Of a stretch of DNA of 64,000 bases, positions 33,181 through 40,436 are shown piece by piece. Both the position numbers and the translations under genes were made by a program. The stretch is from Desulfurellaceae bacterium bin18 (lineage in GTDB: Bacteria > Desulfobacterota > Binatia > Bin18). The stretch's first letter is position 1, and each line of letters opens with the position of its first letter. The stretch is taken from contig MPMI01000022.1 in assembly GCA_002238415.1 (NCBI GenBank), forward strand, positions 1 through 64,000, written 5' to 3'. Under the pieces are notes generated by a model, which had not been told where the DNA came from, did no database searches, and worked only from the letters and a program-made list of their open reading frames with translations.

Positions 33181-33196
33181 TGTAACGATCGTTACA
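33181..33196 (-). promoter_or_regulatory. TetR-type operator upstream of the LLM gene
   Basis: TGTAACGATCGTTACA is a perfect 16-bp palindrome of the form bound by many TetR-family repressors. It lies 28 bp before the LLM start codon. A TetR gene is at 39418-40068, but the link is only inferred. Confidence 0.75.
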
Positions 33197-33555
33197 CCAG
33201 ACCATGAATAGAAAGGGAAGTCAATGCTCTGGAGACCACGGGCGCCCGGGCAACTCTTCCACAATTCTTCCACAATCTGGACCAGCGGGCGCATTTGGAC
33301 AGAAACCTACGGTTTCGGCTAAGTGCTTGCAAAGGTGCTTGCAGAGCACTATTTCCTGGGGCTTTTGGGGGTGTTGAAATCAGAGGCGGAAAAGGCAAAT
33401 GATTTCAAGGCGCAAATTTGACAAATAACACCTTATCACCTTTAGAAGTTGTCAAGCATCGTCTGCCTCTCGGCGGTAGCGATTCTTCATGAGCTGGTTC
33501 CTCCTCAACTCGGTTGGAACCTAACCCACCCCTGGCCCGACTTATAGGGATAACG
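33197..33555. other. Gap with the left 37-bp inverted repeat (33279-33315)
   Basis: Between the LLM promoter and the HxlR stop there is no gene. The block from GGACCAGCGGGCGC to CCTACGGTTT (33279-33315) recurs inverted at 39301-39337 with one difference in 37 bp. The sequence turns visibly more AT-rich to the right of it. Nearby direct repeats ACAATTCTTCC/ACAATCTGG and GTGCTTGCA are minor. Confidence 0.85.
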
Positions 33556-34038
33556 TCACATCGGCCCTCGCTCAACTGCTGGATAGCTATCGTTGTGAGG
33601 GCGTTTGCGCGCTTCGACATCTTTGAGCTCAAGCGGTTCTCCGCATTCGGAACACGCGATATAAGTCTGAAAATCGTGGCCACATTTCTTGTGGCGTCGG
33701 AGAATGGGTGGGCCTGCCTGATCCGAATAATATTTATCACCCCACGTAAGAAGTGTCGAAATTACGGGGAAAAGCTCCTTCCCCTTTTGCGTTAAGCGGT
33801 ACTCGAACCTAGGGGGCTTTTGCTCATACTGAGACTGCACCAATATTCCGTGCTCTTCCAGTAGCTTCAAACGTGATGTCAGCGTCGTTCGTGAGACCTT
33901 TAGTCGCTCCTGAAACTCTTCGAAGCGGCGTACGCCTAAAAAGCAATCGCTCAACAATGTGAGCGTCCAAGGGTCCCCTAAAACAGCCGAGGATCGTGCC
34001 ACCGAGCACTGTTGGTTACCGAGTTGATCTCGTTTCAT
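33556..34038 (-). CDS. HxlR-family winged-helix regulator
   Basis: 160 aa. CSVARSSAVLGDPWTLTLLSD, RFEEFQERLKVSRTTLTSRL and the wing PPRFEYRLTQKGKELFPVI match HxlR proteins. A C-terminal zinc-ribbon-like part follows (KKCGHDF and CSECGEPL), found in several family members. It is divergent from the molybdopterin oxidoreductase gene, and the 145-bp region between holds two inverted repeats, so it probably controls that gene and itself. Ligand unknown. Base composition is lower in GC than in flanking genes. Confidence 0.88.
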   Translation of the reverse strand: MKRDQLGNQQCSVARSSAVLGDPWTLTLLSDCFLGVRRFEEFQERLKVSRTTLTSRLKLLEEHGILVQSQYEQKPPRFEYRLTQKGKELFPVISTLLTWGDKYYSDQAGPPILRRHKKCGHDFQTYIACSECGEPLELKDVEARKRPHNDSYPAVERGPM

Positions 34039-34053
34039 CTACTACCTCTGTAT

Positions 34054-34152
34054 GTCCAATTTACCGTGGCGCTGCCACCTACTATGACAAGTTAGCACAA
34101 GCCTCTTTACTTAGTCCATAAGATGTACTAAGTAAGTCCAAATTACGGACTT
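34054..34152. promoter_or_regulatory. Putative HxlR operators in the divergent intergenic region
   Basis: TTACTTAGT (34107-34115) and ACTAAGTAA (34127-34135) are perfect 9-bp inverted repeats, 11 bp apart. AAGTCC (34134-34139) and GGACTT (34147-34152) form a second one. GTCCAATTTACCG (34054-34066) recurs as GTCCAAATTACGG (34136-34148). The repeats lie between the two divergent start codons. Confidence 0.65.
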
Positions 34153-34183
34153 GCAATTGTAGACCAAACAGTGAGGTTCCCGC

Positions 34184-36463
34184 ATGCCAGCACCAAGCAC
34201 ATTTGATCCGCAAGAAGTCGTAGATGCGCAGTACCAAGAACGGAAACCAAGGCCGGGTGTCACCACCAAACGGGCGATCTGCACAACATGTGATGTCATG
34301 TGTTCTGTCGTTACCGAATCCAAGAATGGGCGTGTTGTACGCGTTCGCTCGTCTGATAATCCGATTTTTCGGGACAACATTTGTATGAAAGGCATTGTTG
34401 CTCCCAAAGGTTTCGCTAATCCCAATCGGATCCTTCATCCACTCAAGCGTGTTGGCGAGCGCGGATCTGGCGAGTGGGAACAGGTCACCTGGGAAGATGC
34501 TTTTGCTGATATTGGCTCACGACTACAGGCAATCATCGCAGAGCATGGCCCTGAAGCTTGGGCGGTTTCAACGAGCCAATGGAATACAGGGACCGATCAC
34601 GGACTCGGTCGCCGGATCATGAACCATATCGGCTCCCCCAATTGGACGAGCGGCGTTGCATTGTGTGCTGGTAACACCGCTGCAATCAATCGCTATACAT
34701 ATGGCTGGTTCCCGGCCAGCGACTACGCCAAAACCAAGTGTATCGTCCTGCTGGGTCACAATCCGAGCCGGCACAGCTGGACCCCTGTGTATAACGCCAT
34801 CAGGCAAGCGCAGGCTCGGGGAGCCAAACTGATCGTGGCTGACCCGCGCCGCAGTTCTGGCGCCGAACGTGCAGACATCTGGTTGCCGCTCAAAGTGGGT
34901 AGTGACGCTGCACTGCTGTTTGGTTGGCTCAAAGTCATCATCGATGAAGAGCTGTATGACAAAGACTTCGTTGAAAACTGGACGATCGGCTTTGAGGAGC
35001 TGAGACAGCGAGTCGATGAGTATCCGCTCGAACGCGTTGCCAAGCTGACGGGGTGCGATCCAGAGATGATTGCCAAGGCAGCGCGCATGTACGCGACAGA
35101 AGGGCCATCCATTATTCCGTGGACGCCGATCACGGATATGCAGCGCAATTCGACGTCCGCCATTCGGCTGCAGTGTATCTTGAGATCCATTTGCGGATAC
35201 CTGGATGTGCCTGGTGGTGAGACTCTACAGGGCTTTCCACCCGATTTGATTAACGAGTCGTTAATTGAGATGCACCATGTTTTGTCTGACGAGCAAAAAG
35301 CGAAACAGCTCGGGTCAGATAAACACCCGGCCTTTACCTATCGCGGGCAGGAACGCTTTCGCGCACCAACAAAAAAAGTCTATGGTCAAGAGTACGCAAA
35401 TATCGTGATGGGCTGTTATCTGACACCGCCGTCGGCGTTGTTTCGCGCGATGGCTGGTGAGGGTGCATATCCGGTGAAAGCTTTTTTCTTCCTCGGAAAC
35501 AATCCGATGATGAGCTATCCGAATATGAAGCTCATCATCAAAGCGATGATGAACCAGGACCTTATCGTCGCACATGAGCAGTTCATGACCCCGTCCGCGC
35601 AACTTGCGGATTATGTATTACCCGCTGACAGCTGGCTGGAACGGCCGTTCCTCCTGGATCATTTCGGCGCGGCTTCATTGATTCGAATCTCCGAGAAGTC
35701 CATGGAACCACCAGGCGAATGCCGCTCAACCTTTGAATTCTGGAAAGGGCTTGCGGGCGCGCTTGATCGCCAGGAAATTGTTCCCTGGGACACGTTGGAA
35801 GACTTCTATGATTATCGCCTGGAGAAGCTGGGGGTATCCTGGGAGGAATTTGCGGCGACCGCCGACGTTTATTTCGCCCCACCGGAGTTTCTCAAGTATC
35901 GCAAAACAGGTTTTGCGACGCCCACCGGAAAGGTTGAACTAAGGTCGTCATCACTCGAGGAGCTTGGATTTGATCCACTGCCGTACTTCCGCGAAGACCC
36001 TCCGGTCGATCCAGACTACCCGTTAAAGCTATTCACAGGCGTGCGTGAAGACGGTTTCTTTCAGACGGGTCATCGTCACATCGAAGAAATGCGCAAGCGT
36101 CATCCCGAGCCTCTAGCGTTTGTAAGCCCGGGAACGGCTCGACAGCTCATGATTAAAGAAGGTGAATGGATCGAAGTTGAGAATGAGCTTGCAAAAATTT
36201 CGATGAAAGTGGCAATCAAAGACGCCATGCCGGATGGGTTAGTGAGAATTCCACACGGTTGGTGGAAACCAGAAATGAAACAAGGCGCGGGACATCTTTC
36301 GGGAGCACTGGAATATGCCGACGCGCAACTCTGTAGAGACGATGAAGACTTTTTAGATCAGGAACAGGGTATACCGCACCTCAAAGGTGTGCCCTGCCGG
36401 ATCAATAAGGTTACACAAGACGGAGCGAGCGCTGAGACTGTTGCTGAAGTCGAGTACGCGTGA
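34184..36463 (+). CDS. Molybdopterin oxidoreductase, DMSO-reductase superfamily
   Basis: 759 aa. A 4Fe-4S site is formed by Cys33, Cys36, Cys40 and Cys67 (CTTCDVMC and NICMKG). Cys161 (GVALCAGNT) is the likely molybdenum ligand. VLLGHNPSRHSWTP, LIVADPRRS and FFLGNNPMMSYPN are bis-MGD binding motifs, and a C-terminal MopB domain ends the protein. No Tat signal is visible, so it may be cytoplasmic. Without an electron-transfer subunit beside it, the reaction is unclear; relatives include hydratases, hydroxytransferases and reductases. The gene is more AT-rich than its surroundings and lies between the 37-bp inverted repeats, which suggests transfer. Confidence 0.9.
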   Translation: MPAPSTFDPQEVVDAQYQERKPRPGVTTKRAICTTCDVMCSVVTESKNGRVVRVRSSDNPIFRDNICMKGIVAPKGFANPNRILHPLKRVGERGSGEWEQVTWEDAFADIGSRLQAIIAEHGPEAWAVSTSQWNTGTDHGLGRRIMNHIGSPNWTSGVALCAGNTAAINRYTYGWFPASDYAKTKCIVLLGHNPSRHSWTPVYNAIRQAQARGAKLIVADPRRSSGAERADIWLPLKVGSDAALLFGWLKVIIDEELYDKDFVENWTIGFEELRQRVDEYPLERVAKLTGCDPEMIAKAARMYATEGPSIIPWTPITDMQRNSTSAIRLQCILRSICGYLDVPGGETLQGFPPDLINESLIEMHHVLSDEQKAKQLGSDKHPAFTYRGQERFRAPTKKVYGQEYANIVMGCYLTPPSALFRAMAGEGAYPVKAFFFLGNNPMMSYPNMKLIIKAMMNQDLIVAHEQFMTPSAQLADYVLPADSWLERPFLLDHFGAASLIRISEKSMEPPGECRSTFEFWKGLAGALDRQEIVPWDTLEDFYDYRLEKLGVSWEEFAATADVYFAPPEFLKYRKTGFATPTGKVELRSSSLEELGFDPLPYFREDPPVDPDYPLKLFTGVREDGFFQTGHRHIEEMRKRHPEPLAFVSPGTARQLMIKEGEWIEVENELAKISMKVAIKDAMPDGLVRIPHGWWKPEMKQGAGHLSGALEYADAQLCRDDEDFLDQEQGIPHLKGVPCRINKVTQDGASAETVAEVEYA

Positions 36464-36696
36464 TGAGTGCACGTGAACGTGAAATAAGAAAGCAGGCGCG
36501 GTCTGCCAAACTTATAGCCATCATGGCTGGCAAGTCTTCTCGAAATAGGAGCTTATCCGACAAGATTTGTCGCTTCTTGGTAAACCGAGCGACGGCGGTG
36601 AAGCCGGAAGATGATTTCATGCGCGACCCGCTTATCGACAATGATGTGGGATTCGACCCTGACGAACTCGATCGCTTTCAGCGCGGGGAAAAATGA
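36463..36696 (+). CDS. Small hypothetical protein coupled to the molybdoenzyme gene
   Basis: 77 aa from ATG 36463, overlapping the molybdoenzyme stop (TGATG). The N-terminal half is basic (SAREREIRKQARSAKLIAI), the C-terminal half acidic (DPLIDNDVGFDPDELDRF). I do not recognise it. The C-terminus was changed by a 52-bp tandem duplication: without the insertion the frame would read RGKTS and stop, whereas it now reads RGEK and stops. The coupling suggests an accessory role to the molybdoenzyme. Confidence 0.55.
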   Translation: MSAREREIRKQARSAKLIAIMAGKSSRNRSLSDKICRFLVNRATAVKPEDDFMRDPLIDNDVGFDPDELDRFQRGEK

Positions 36697-36743
36697 TGTG
36701 GGATTCGACCCTGACGAACTCGATCGCTTTCAGCGCGGGAAAA
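36640..36743. repeat. 52-bp tandem duplication at the 3' end of the small gene
   Basis: AATGATGTGGGATTCGACCC starts copies at 36640 and 36692; the copies differ by about one base near the end (GGGGAAAAA against GGGAAAA). The 52-bp period is not a multiple of three. Confidence 0.9.
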
Positions 36744-36746
36744 CGA

Positions 36747-36776
36747 GCTGAGACTTTTCAAGTCTCAGCCGACCTT
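36747..36776 (+). terminator. Probable terminator of the molybdoenzyme operon
   Basis: GCTGAGACTT, loop TTC, AAGTCTCAGC: a perfect 10-bp stem directly after the duplication, followed by CGACCTTTTGG. The T-run is short and displaced, so termination is likely but not certain. Confidence 0.6.
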
Positions 36777-36894
36777 TTGGCGTGTCGACATAGAAGAATG
36801 GACCGAAACCAGATCGCGCCGCAGGTCTCCTCATTGTCTCAAACTGGGGCGCCTGAGCACTTGGTGTAGTATTCCGGAGGCTCTTATGTATGAG

Positions 36895-37008
36895 TCAGGC
36901 AGCCATCGCTTGACGATTCTGTTGCTCGTAGTAGGCGGCCTCGAACTCGGCCACGGGACGCCATCGGCGGTCAGCAGTCCGCAGCGTGGTAAGGTCAGGC
37001 ACATTCAT
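36895..37008 (-). mobile_element. Remnant of an IS3-type transposase C-terminus
   Basis: A 37-codon minus-strand stretch ends DRRWRPVAEFEAAYYEQQNR and stops after QAMAA. RPxxEFEAxYY is the usual end of IS3-family OrfB (DDE transposase). The rest of the element is missing; the stretch to the right runs into the GST-like gene. It marks an old insertion or rearrangement inside the block between the 37-bp inverted repeats. Otherwise the gap 36777-37031 holds nothing clear. Confidence 0.6.
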
Positions 37009-37031
37009 TGCGGATTCATCAGGAGTTGACG

Positions 37032-38054
37032 GTGTCGGAGTCACTATTGGCTGTGCGCGGGTCGCCGGGTTCACCCTATACTCGCAAGATGTTGGCGCTG
37101 CTGCGGTTTCGCCGGATACCCTATCGTTATATCCAGTGTGGAATGGGCGACGCCGGGTTGCCGCAACCCAAGGTCCAGCTGGTACCGGTGTTCTACTTCG
37201 AGAACGATGCCGGTGAGCTGGATGCGGAGGTCGACAGCACGCCGATCATACGGCGGCTCGAAGACGAGTACGGCGACCGTTCGGTGATTCCAACGGATCC
37301 GGCCTCGGCGTTCCTCAACTATCTCGTCGAAGACTACGGCGATGAGTGGTTGACCAAGGCCATGTTTCATTACCGTTGGTACTACGAAGCGGATATCGAC
37401 ATGGCGGGGTCCGTGCTGCCGCATTACGACGATGTGACTCAGGACGACGAGACCATCGCCCAACTGAAAAAAATCTTCTCGGAGCGGCAGATCTCGCGCT
37501 TGTACGTGGTTGGATCCAACGACACCACCGCATCGGTCATCGAGGACAGTTACAAACGGTTCCTCGACTGTCTCAACGAGCACTTGAAAACCTATCCGTT
37601 CATCATGGGGCATCGCCCCGGATCGGCGGACTTCGCCTGCTTCGGGCAGCTCACCCAGCTCGTGCAGTTCGATCCGACACCAGCCGGCATCGCCGCAGCG
37701 GGCTTTCCCAGGGTGCACGCCTGGGTCAGTAAGATGGAGGACTTATCGGGTCTCGAGGTCACGGACGACGCCTTCATCGACCCGGACGATATGCCATCTA
37801 CACTCAAGGTATTGTTCAGTGAAATCGGGCGCACCTACGTGCCGGTGATGCTGGCCAACAGTGCGGCGATTGATCAAGGAACGGACAAGGTAGAAGCGAC
37901 GGTGGAGGGTAAACCCTGGGTGCAGGAGCCGTTCCCTTATCAAGGTAAATGCCTCCAGTGGTTGCGGATCGAGTACACACAGCTTGCCGAGAAAGATAGA
38001 GGCCGCGTGGACGCGGTATTGGCTGGCACCGGTTGTGAGGCGCTGCTCGCATAG
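37032..38054 (+). CDS. Glutathione S-transferase-like protein
   Basis: 340 aa from a GTG at 37032 with AGGAG 6 nt upstream. The N-terminal thioredoxin-like domain begins AVRGSPGSPYTRKMLALLRF, with VQLVPVFYF and the glutathione-site-like DSTPIIRRLE. The C-terminal helical domain has GHRPGSADFACFGQL, where Asp is the N-capping residue of GSTs. It is about 100 residues longer than a normal GST, ending in an extra helical part. It may use glutathione or another thiol in dehalogenation or isomerisation, as the haloalkane dehalogenase is next. Confidence 0.8.
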   Translation: MSESLLAVRGSPGSPYTRKMLALLRFRRIPYRYIQCGMGDAGLPQPKVQLVPVFYFENDAGELDAEVDSTPIIRRLEDEYGDRSVIPTDPASAFLNYLVEDYGDEWLTKAMFHYRWYYEADIDMAGSVLPHYDDVTQDDETIAQLKKIFSERQISRLYVVGSNDTTASVIEDSYKRFLDCLNEHLKTYPFIMGHRPGSADFACFGQLTQLVQFDPTPAGIAAAGFPRVHAWVSKMEDLSGLEVTDDAFIDPDDMPSTLKVLFSEIGRTYVPVMLANSAAIDQGTDKVEATVEGKPWVQEPFPYQGKCLQWLRIEYTQLAEKDRGRVDAVLAGTGCEALLA

Positions 38055-38105
38055 AACGGTAGGGGCGAATTGATCCCGCTCGCATGATCGACACAGGAGA
38101 ACCAC

Positions 38106-39029
38106 ATGATTGCCGCGAACGAAACCTTCAACGGGACCTTTCCGTTTGCACCACATTTTACAACCAAGCCTGGCTTTCGGATGCATTATGTAGATGAAGG
38201 ACCGGGCGACCCGATTGTTTGTCTGCATGGCGAACCAACCTGGGGATATTTATACCGCAAATTCATTCCGCCCCTCTCCGCCACTCATCGCGTCATTGTC
38301 CCTGATCACATGGGCTTTGGAAAAAGTGAAACACCGCAAGATCGGGAATATACCTACCTCACCCATGTGGCGAATCTTGAAGCCCTGCTCAATGACGAGT
38401 TAGACGTTCAGAATCTGACCTTGGTCCTTCAGGACTGGGGCGGCTTGATTGGCGGGGCGTACGCGCTGCGTAATCCTGAGCGGGTGAAACGTCTCTTTGT
38501 CATGAACACAATCCTGCCCATTTATGCTCCGGGCACCGAAGAGCGCATGGCCAATATGTTTGAGAATTCACGCTGGTTTAATTGGATCGGAGCCGCCATG
38601 GCCGATGGCTCCTTGGAACATGTCCTCGGTAGTCTACGGGTGACGATGCTGAGCATGATGAAGCTGATTGGGTTCGAGAACTTGGCGCAGGTGGATGACA
38701 CCTGGGTAGCGGCCTACAGTGCCCCCTTTGCAACCCGCGAAGAGTGCAAGGGTGCGATCGAGTTTCCGCTTGATGTGATTACTGGGCGGGCCAAACTGTT
38801 TGAAGTCGGCACGCCGGAGACTATAGCCGCCGTCAAACAGAAGCCCATCATGCTGGCCGTTGGGATGCAGGACAAGGCGGGCGACCCACGCCTCGGCATC
38901 GCTCAGTTCAAGGCCCAGTTCCCGGATGCACCCGTCGTGGAGCTGGAACATGCTGGCCACTTTGTACAGGAAGACGCGCCCGAGACCGCGGTCGCGCTGA
39001 TCCAGCAGTTTATTCATTCTACGAGTTAA
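38106..39029 (+). CDS. Haloalkane dehalogenase-like alpha/beta hydrolase (DhlA type)
   Basis: 307 aa. HGEPTWGYLYRKFIPPL closely matches the DhlA signature. The nucleophile is Asp110 with halide-binding Trp111 (LVLQDWGG), and His285 lies in EHAGHFVQED. An Asp nucleophile instead of Ser distinguishes it from esterases. Such enzymes hydrolyse carbon-halogen bonds to alcohols. GGAGAACC precedes the ATG. It follows the GST-like gene by 51 bp on the same strand. Confidence 0.88.
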   Translation: MIAANETFNGTFPFAPHFTTKPGFRMHYVDEGPGDPIVCLHGEPTWGYLYRKFIPPLSATHRVIVPDHMGFGKSETPQDREYTYLTHVANLEALLNDELDVQNLTLVLQDWGGLIGGAYALRNPERVKRLFVMNTILPIYAPGTEERMANMFENSRWFNWIGAAMADGSLEHVLGSLRVTMLSMMKLIGFENLAQVDDTWVAAYSAPFATREECKGAIEFPLDVITGRAKLFEVGTPETIAAVKQKPIMLAVGMQDKAGDPRLGIAQFKAQFPDAPVVELEHAGHFVQEDAPETAVALIQQFIHSTS

Positions 39030-39417
39030 GTCGAAGCTGGTGTCCGAAGAAAGACATCGTCCCGTTCAGGGGGGGGGAGCGGGCCGCACTTTTCCTTCTG
39101 ACGCAGGTATCGGCATGGTATTTCCTCCCTCTTCTTGGACGTAGCGGTACGGTGCATAACAAAAATATCAGAGTAGGACCAGTGATGGCCGTTCCAGCCC
39201 GTGCAACGCTATACCTACAGCACGTACTTCCGCCGAGTTTGACAGATACGACCTTATCGGACACAAAAGCGGCGCTTGTAGTGAGCGCCTTGTCTACTCA
39301 AAACCGTAGGTTTCTGTTCAAATGCGCCCGCTGGTCCAATCTGACCTGGCACCGCCTGTGCTCGCGTTGGGACTAGCTGAGCTTCCGACACCAAGCGGCT
39401 CCGGGGAATCCCGAGGA
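39030..39417. other. Gap with the right 37-bp inverted repeat (39301-39337)
   Basis: No gene was found between the dehalogenase and TetR genes. AAACCGTAGG to CTGGTCC (39301-39337) is the inverted partner of 33279-33315 with one mismatch in 37. A small hairpin GGCGCT-TGTAGTG-AGCGCC lies just left of it (39271-39289) and could end dehalogenase transcription. Confidence 0.85.
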
Positions 39418-40068
39418 TCAATGCGCTTTAGGGTCCATCTGCGTAGCCAAGGCCCGGATCGCGAGGCCGATGAGTTCGAAGTGCCGTCGTAGTTTGACAC
39501 CGTCTGGATTGATCTGGTGGGCGAGAAAACCCCCTTCGCCCGCCGCAGCGCCGAACCGTGTCAGCTCATCGACGGCGCTCGGTGCAAGGTTGATGTCGGC
39601 GTCCTCAAGCGTCAACTCGACGATCCGTCGCATGCTAAAGAAGGCTAAGTCGTGACCACGCCGGATAGGCTCAGCCGACGCCTCGTCGCTGGGGCCCCGC
39701 TCGAGAGCAATCAGCATAAAAAACCGCAGGAACTCAGGGTCTGCCTCAAGATGTGCTGCGGCGGTAGCGAGTGCCGTCTGAGCACGATCCGCTCCTGAGG
39801 CCTTCCCTTTCGGCGGTTGCTGGGGAAGCCCTCGCAGGAAGCGTTCTGCGCCGTCCTGAGCGACCGAGGCAAGAAGTCCCTCTTTGCTCCCAAAGTGCCA
39901 ATAGATCGAGGACGCAGGCAGACCTGAACGCCGGCTCACCGCTGAGATGCTCGTCCCGGTGAAGCCGCGCTCCGCCATCAGCTTGTGGGCGGCTTCGAGG
40001 ATTCGTGTGCGAGATTCTGCGCCTTGCTGCTGGCGAAGGTTAAGTCTGGTGGGAGACTTGGAAGTCAC
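39418..40068 (-). CDS. TetR-family transcriptional regulator
   Basis: 216 aa from a GTG at 40068 with GAGGAG upstream. The helix-turn-helix TRILEAAHKLMAERGFTGTS and ISAVSRRSGLPASSIYWHFG are typical TetR/AcrR, with KEGLLASV next. The C-terminal ligand domain is not specific enough to name. It lies just outside the right 37-bp repeat. A candidate target is the TGTAACGATCGTTACA palindrome at 33181, though the neighbouring acyl-CoA dehydrogenase cluster could also be controlled. Confidence 0.88.
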   Translation of the reverse strand: MTSKSPTRLNLRQQQGAESRTRILEAAHKLMAERGFTGTSISAVSRRSGLPASSIYWHFGSKEGLLASVAQDGAERFLRGLPQQPPKGKASGADRAQTALATAAAHLEADPEFLRFFMLIALERGPSDEASAEPIRRGHDLAFFSMRRIVELTLEDADINLAPSAVDELTRFGAAAGEGGFLAHQINPDGVKLRRHFELIGLAIRALATQMDPKAH

Positions 40069-40078
40069 TTTCTCCTCA

Positions 40079-40327
40079 TCACTCGGTTGCGCCTTGTTGC
40101 ATGAGATCGCGGAACCCCGGATCCTCCTGAGCGAACTCGAGCTTCTCGACGCCGGCACGGACGACAAAGTCCACCTCGCGGTTGCGCTCACGCCAGTAAT
40201 AGGCTTGGCACTCACCCCCGGCCGCGGCGTTGGCCAGATGTGCGCCAACCGCCGAAACCTGGATAAAACGCCGCGGCTCCAGCAGACGGCGGATCAATTC
40301 TTGGGTCTGGGGACGGACATAGCTCAA
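40079..40327 (-). pseudogene. Gutted AAA_14/DUF4143 ATPase gene
   Basis: An 82-codon frame joins the N-terminal RPQTQELIRRLLEPRRFIQV, which in AAA_14 ATPases directly precedes the Walker A loop, to VGAHLANAAAGGECQ and YYWRERNREVDFVVRAG, which belong to the C-terminal DUF4143 nuclease-like domain. Around 300 residues, including Walker A and B, are missing at the junction near 40258. The frame starts at a TTG and lies beside a doubled inverted repeat. It is a deletion remnant, not a functional ATPase. Confidence 0.75.
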
Positions 40328-40332
40328 CGATT

Positions 40333-40372
40333 TACTCAGGACAATGAGTAATTTTACTCAAGGGATTGAGTA
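40333..40372. promoter_or_regulatory. Doubled TACTCA-N6-TGAGTA element
   Basis: TACTCA (40333) GGACAA TGAGTA, then ATTT, then TACTCA (40355) AGGGAT TGAGTA ending at 40372. Both 18-bp units are perfect 6-bp inverted repeats, and the centre-to-centre distance is 22 bp, about two helical turns. It lies directly upstream of the gutted ATPase gene and looks like a two-dimer operator. Confidence 0.75.
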
Positions 40373-40436
40373 GTTCAAGGCTATTTCGACAATAATGCAC
40401 CCAGGCCGGATATTAGCCGCAGACCTCTCTACACCT

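Noticed and set aside
36747..36769. An attC-like recombination site at the hairpin after the molybdoenzyme operon
   Set aside because: The stem is short and fully paired and lacks the paired R/L core sites; a terminator is simpler.
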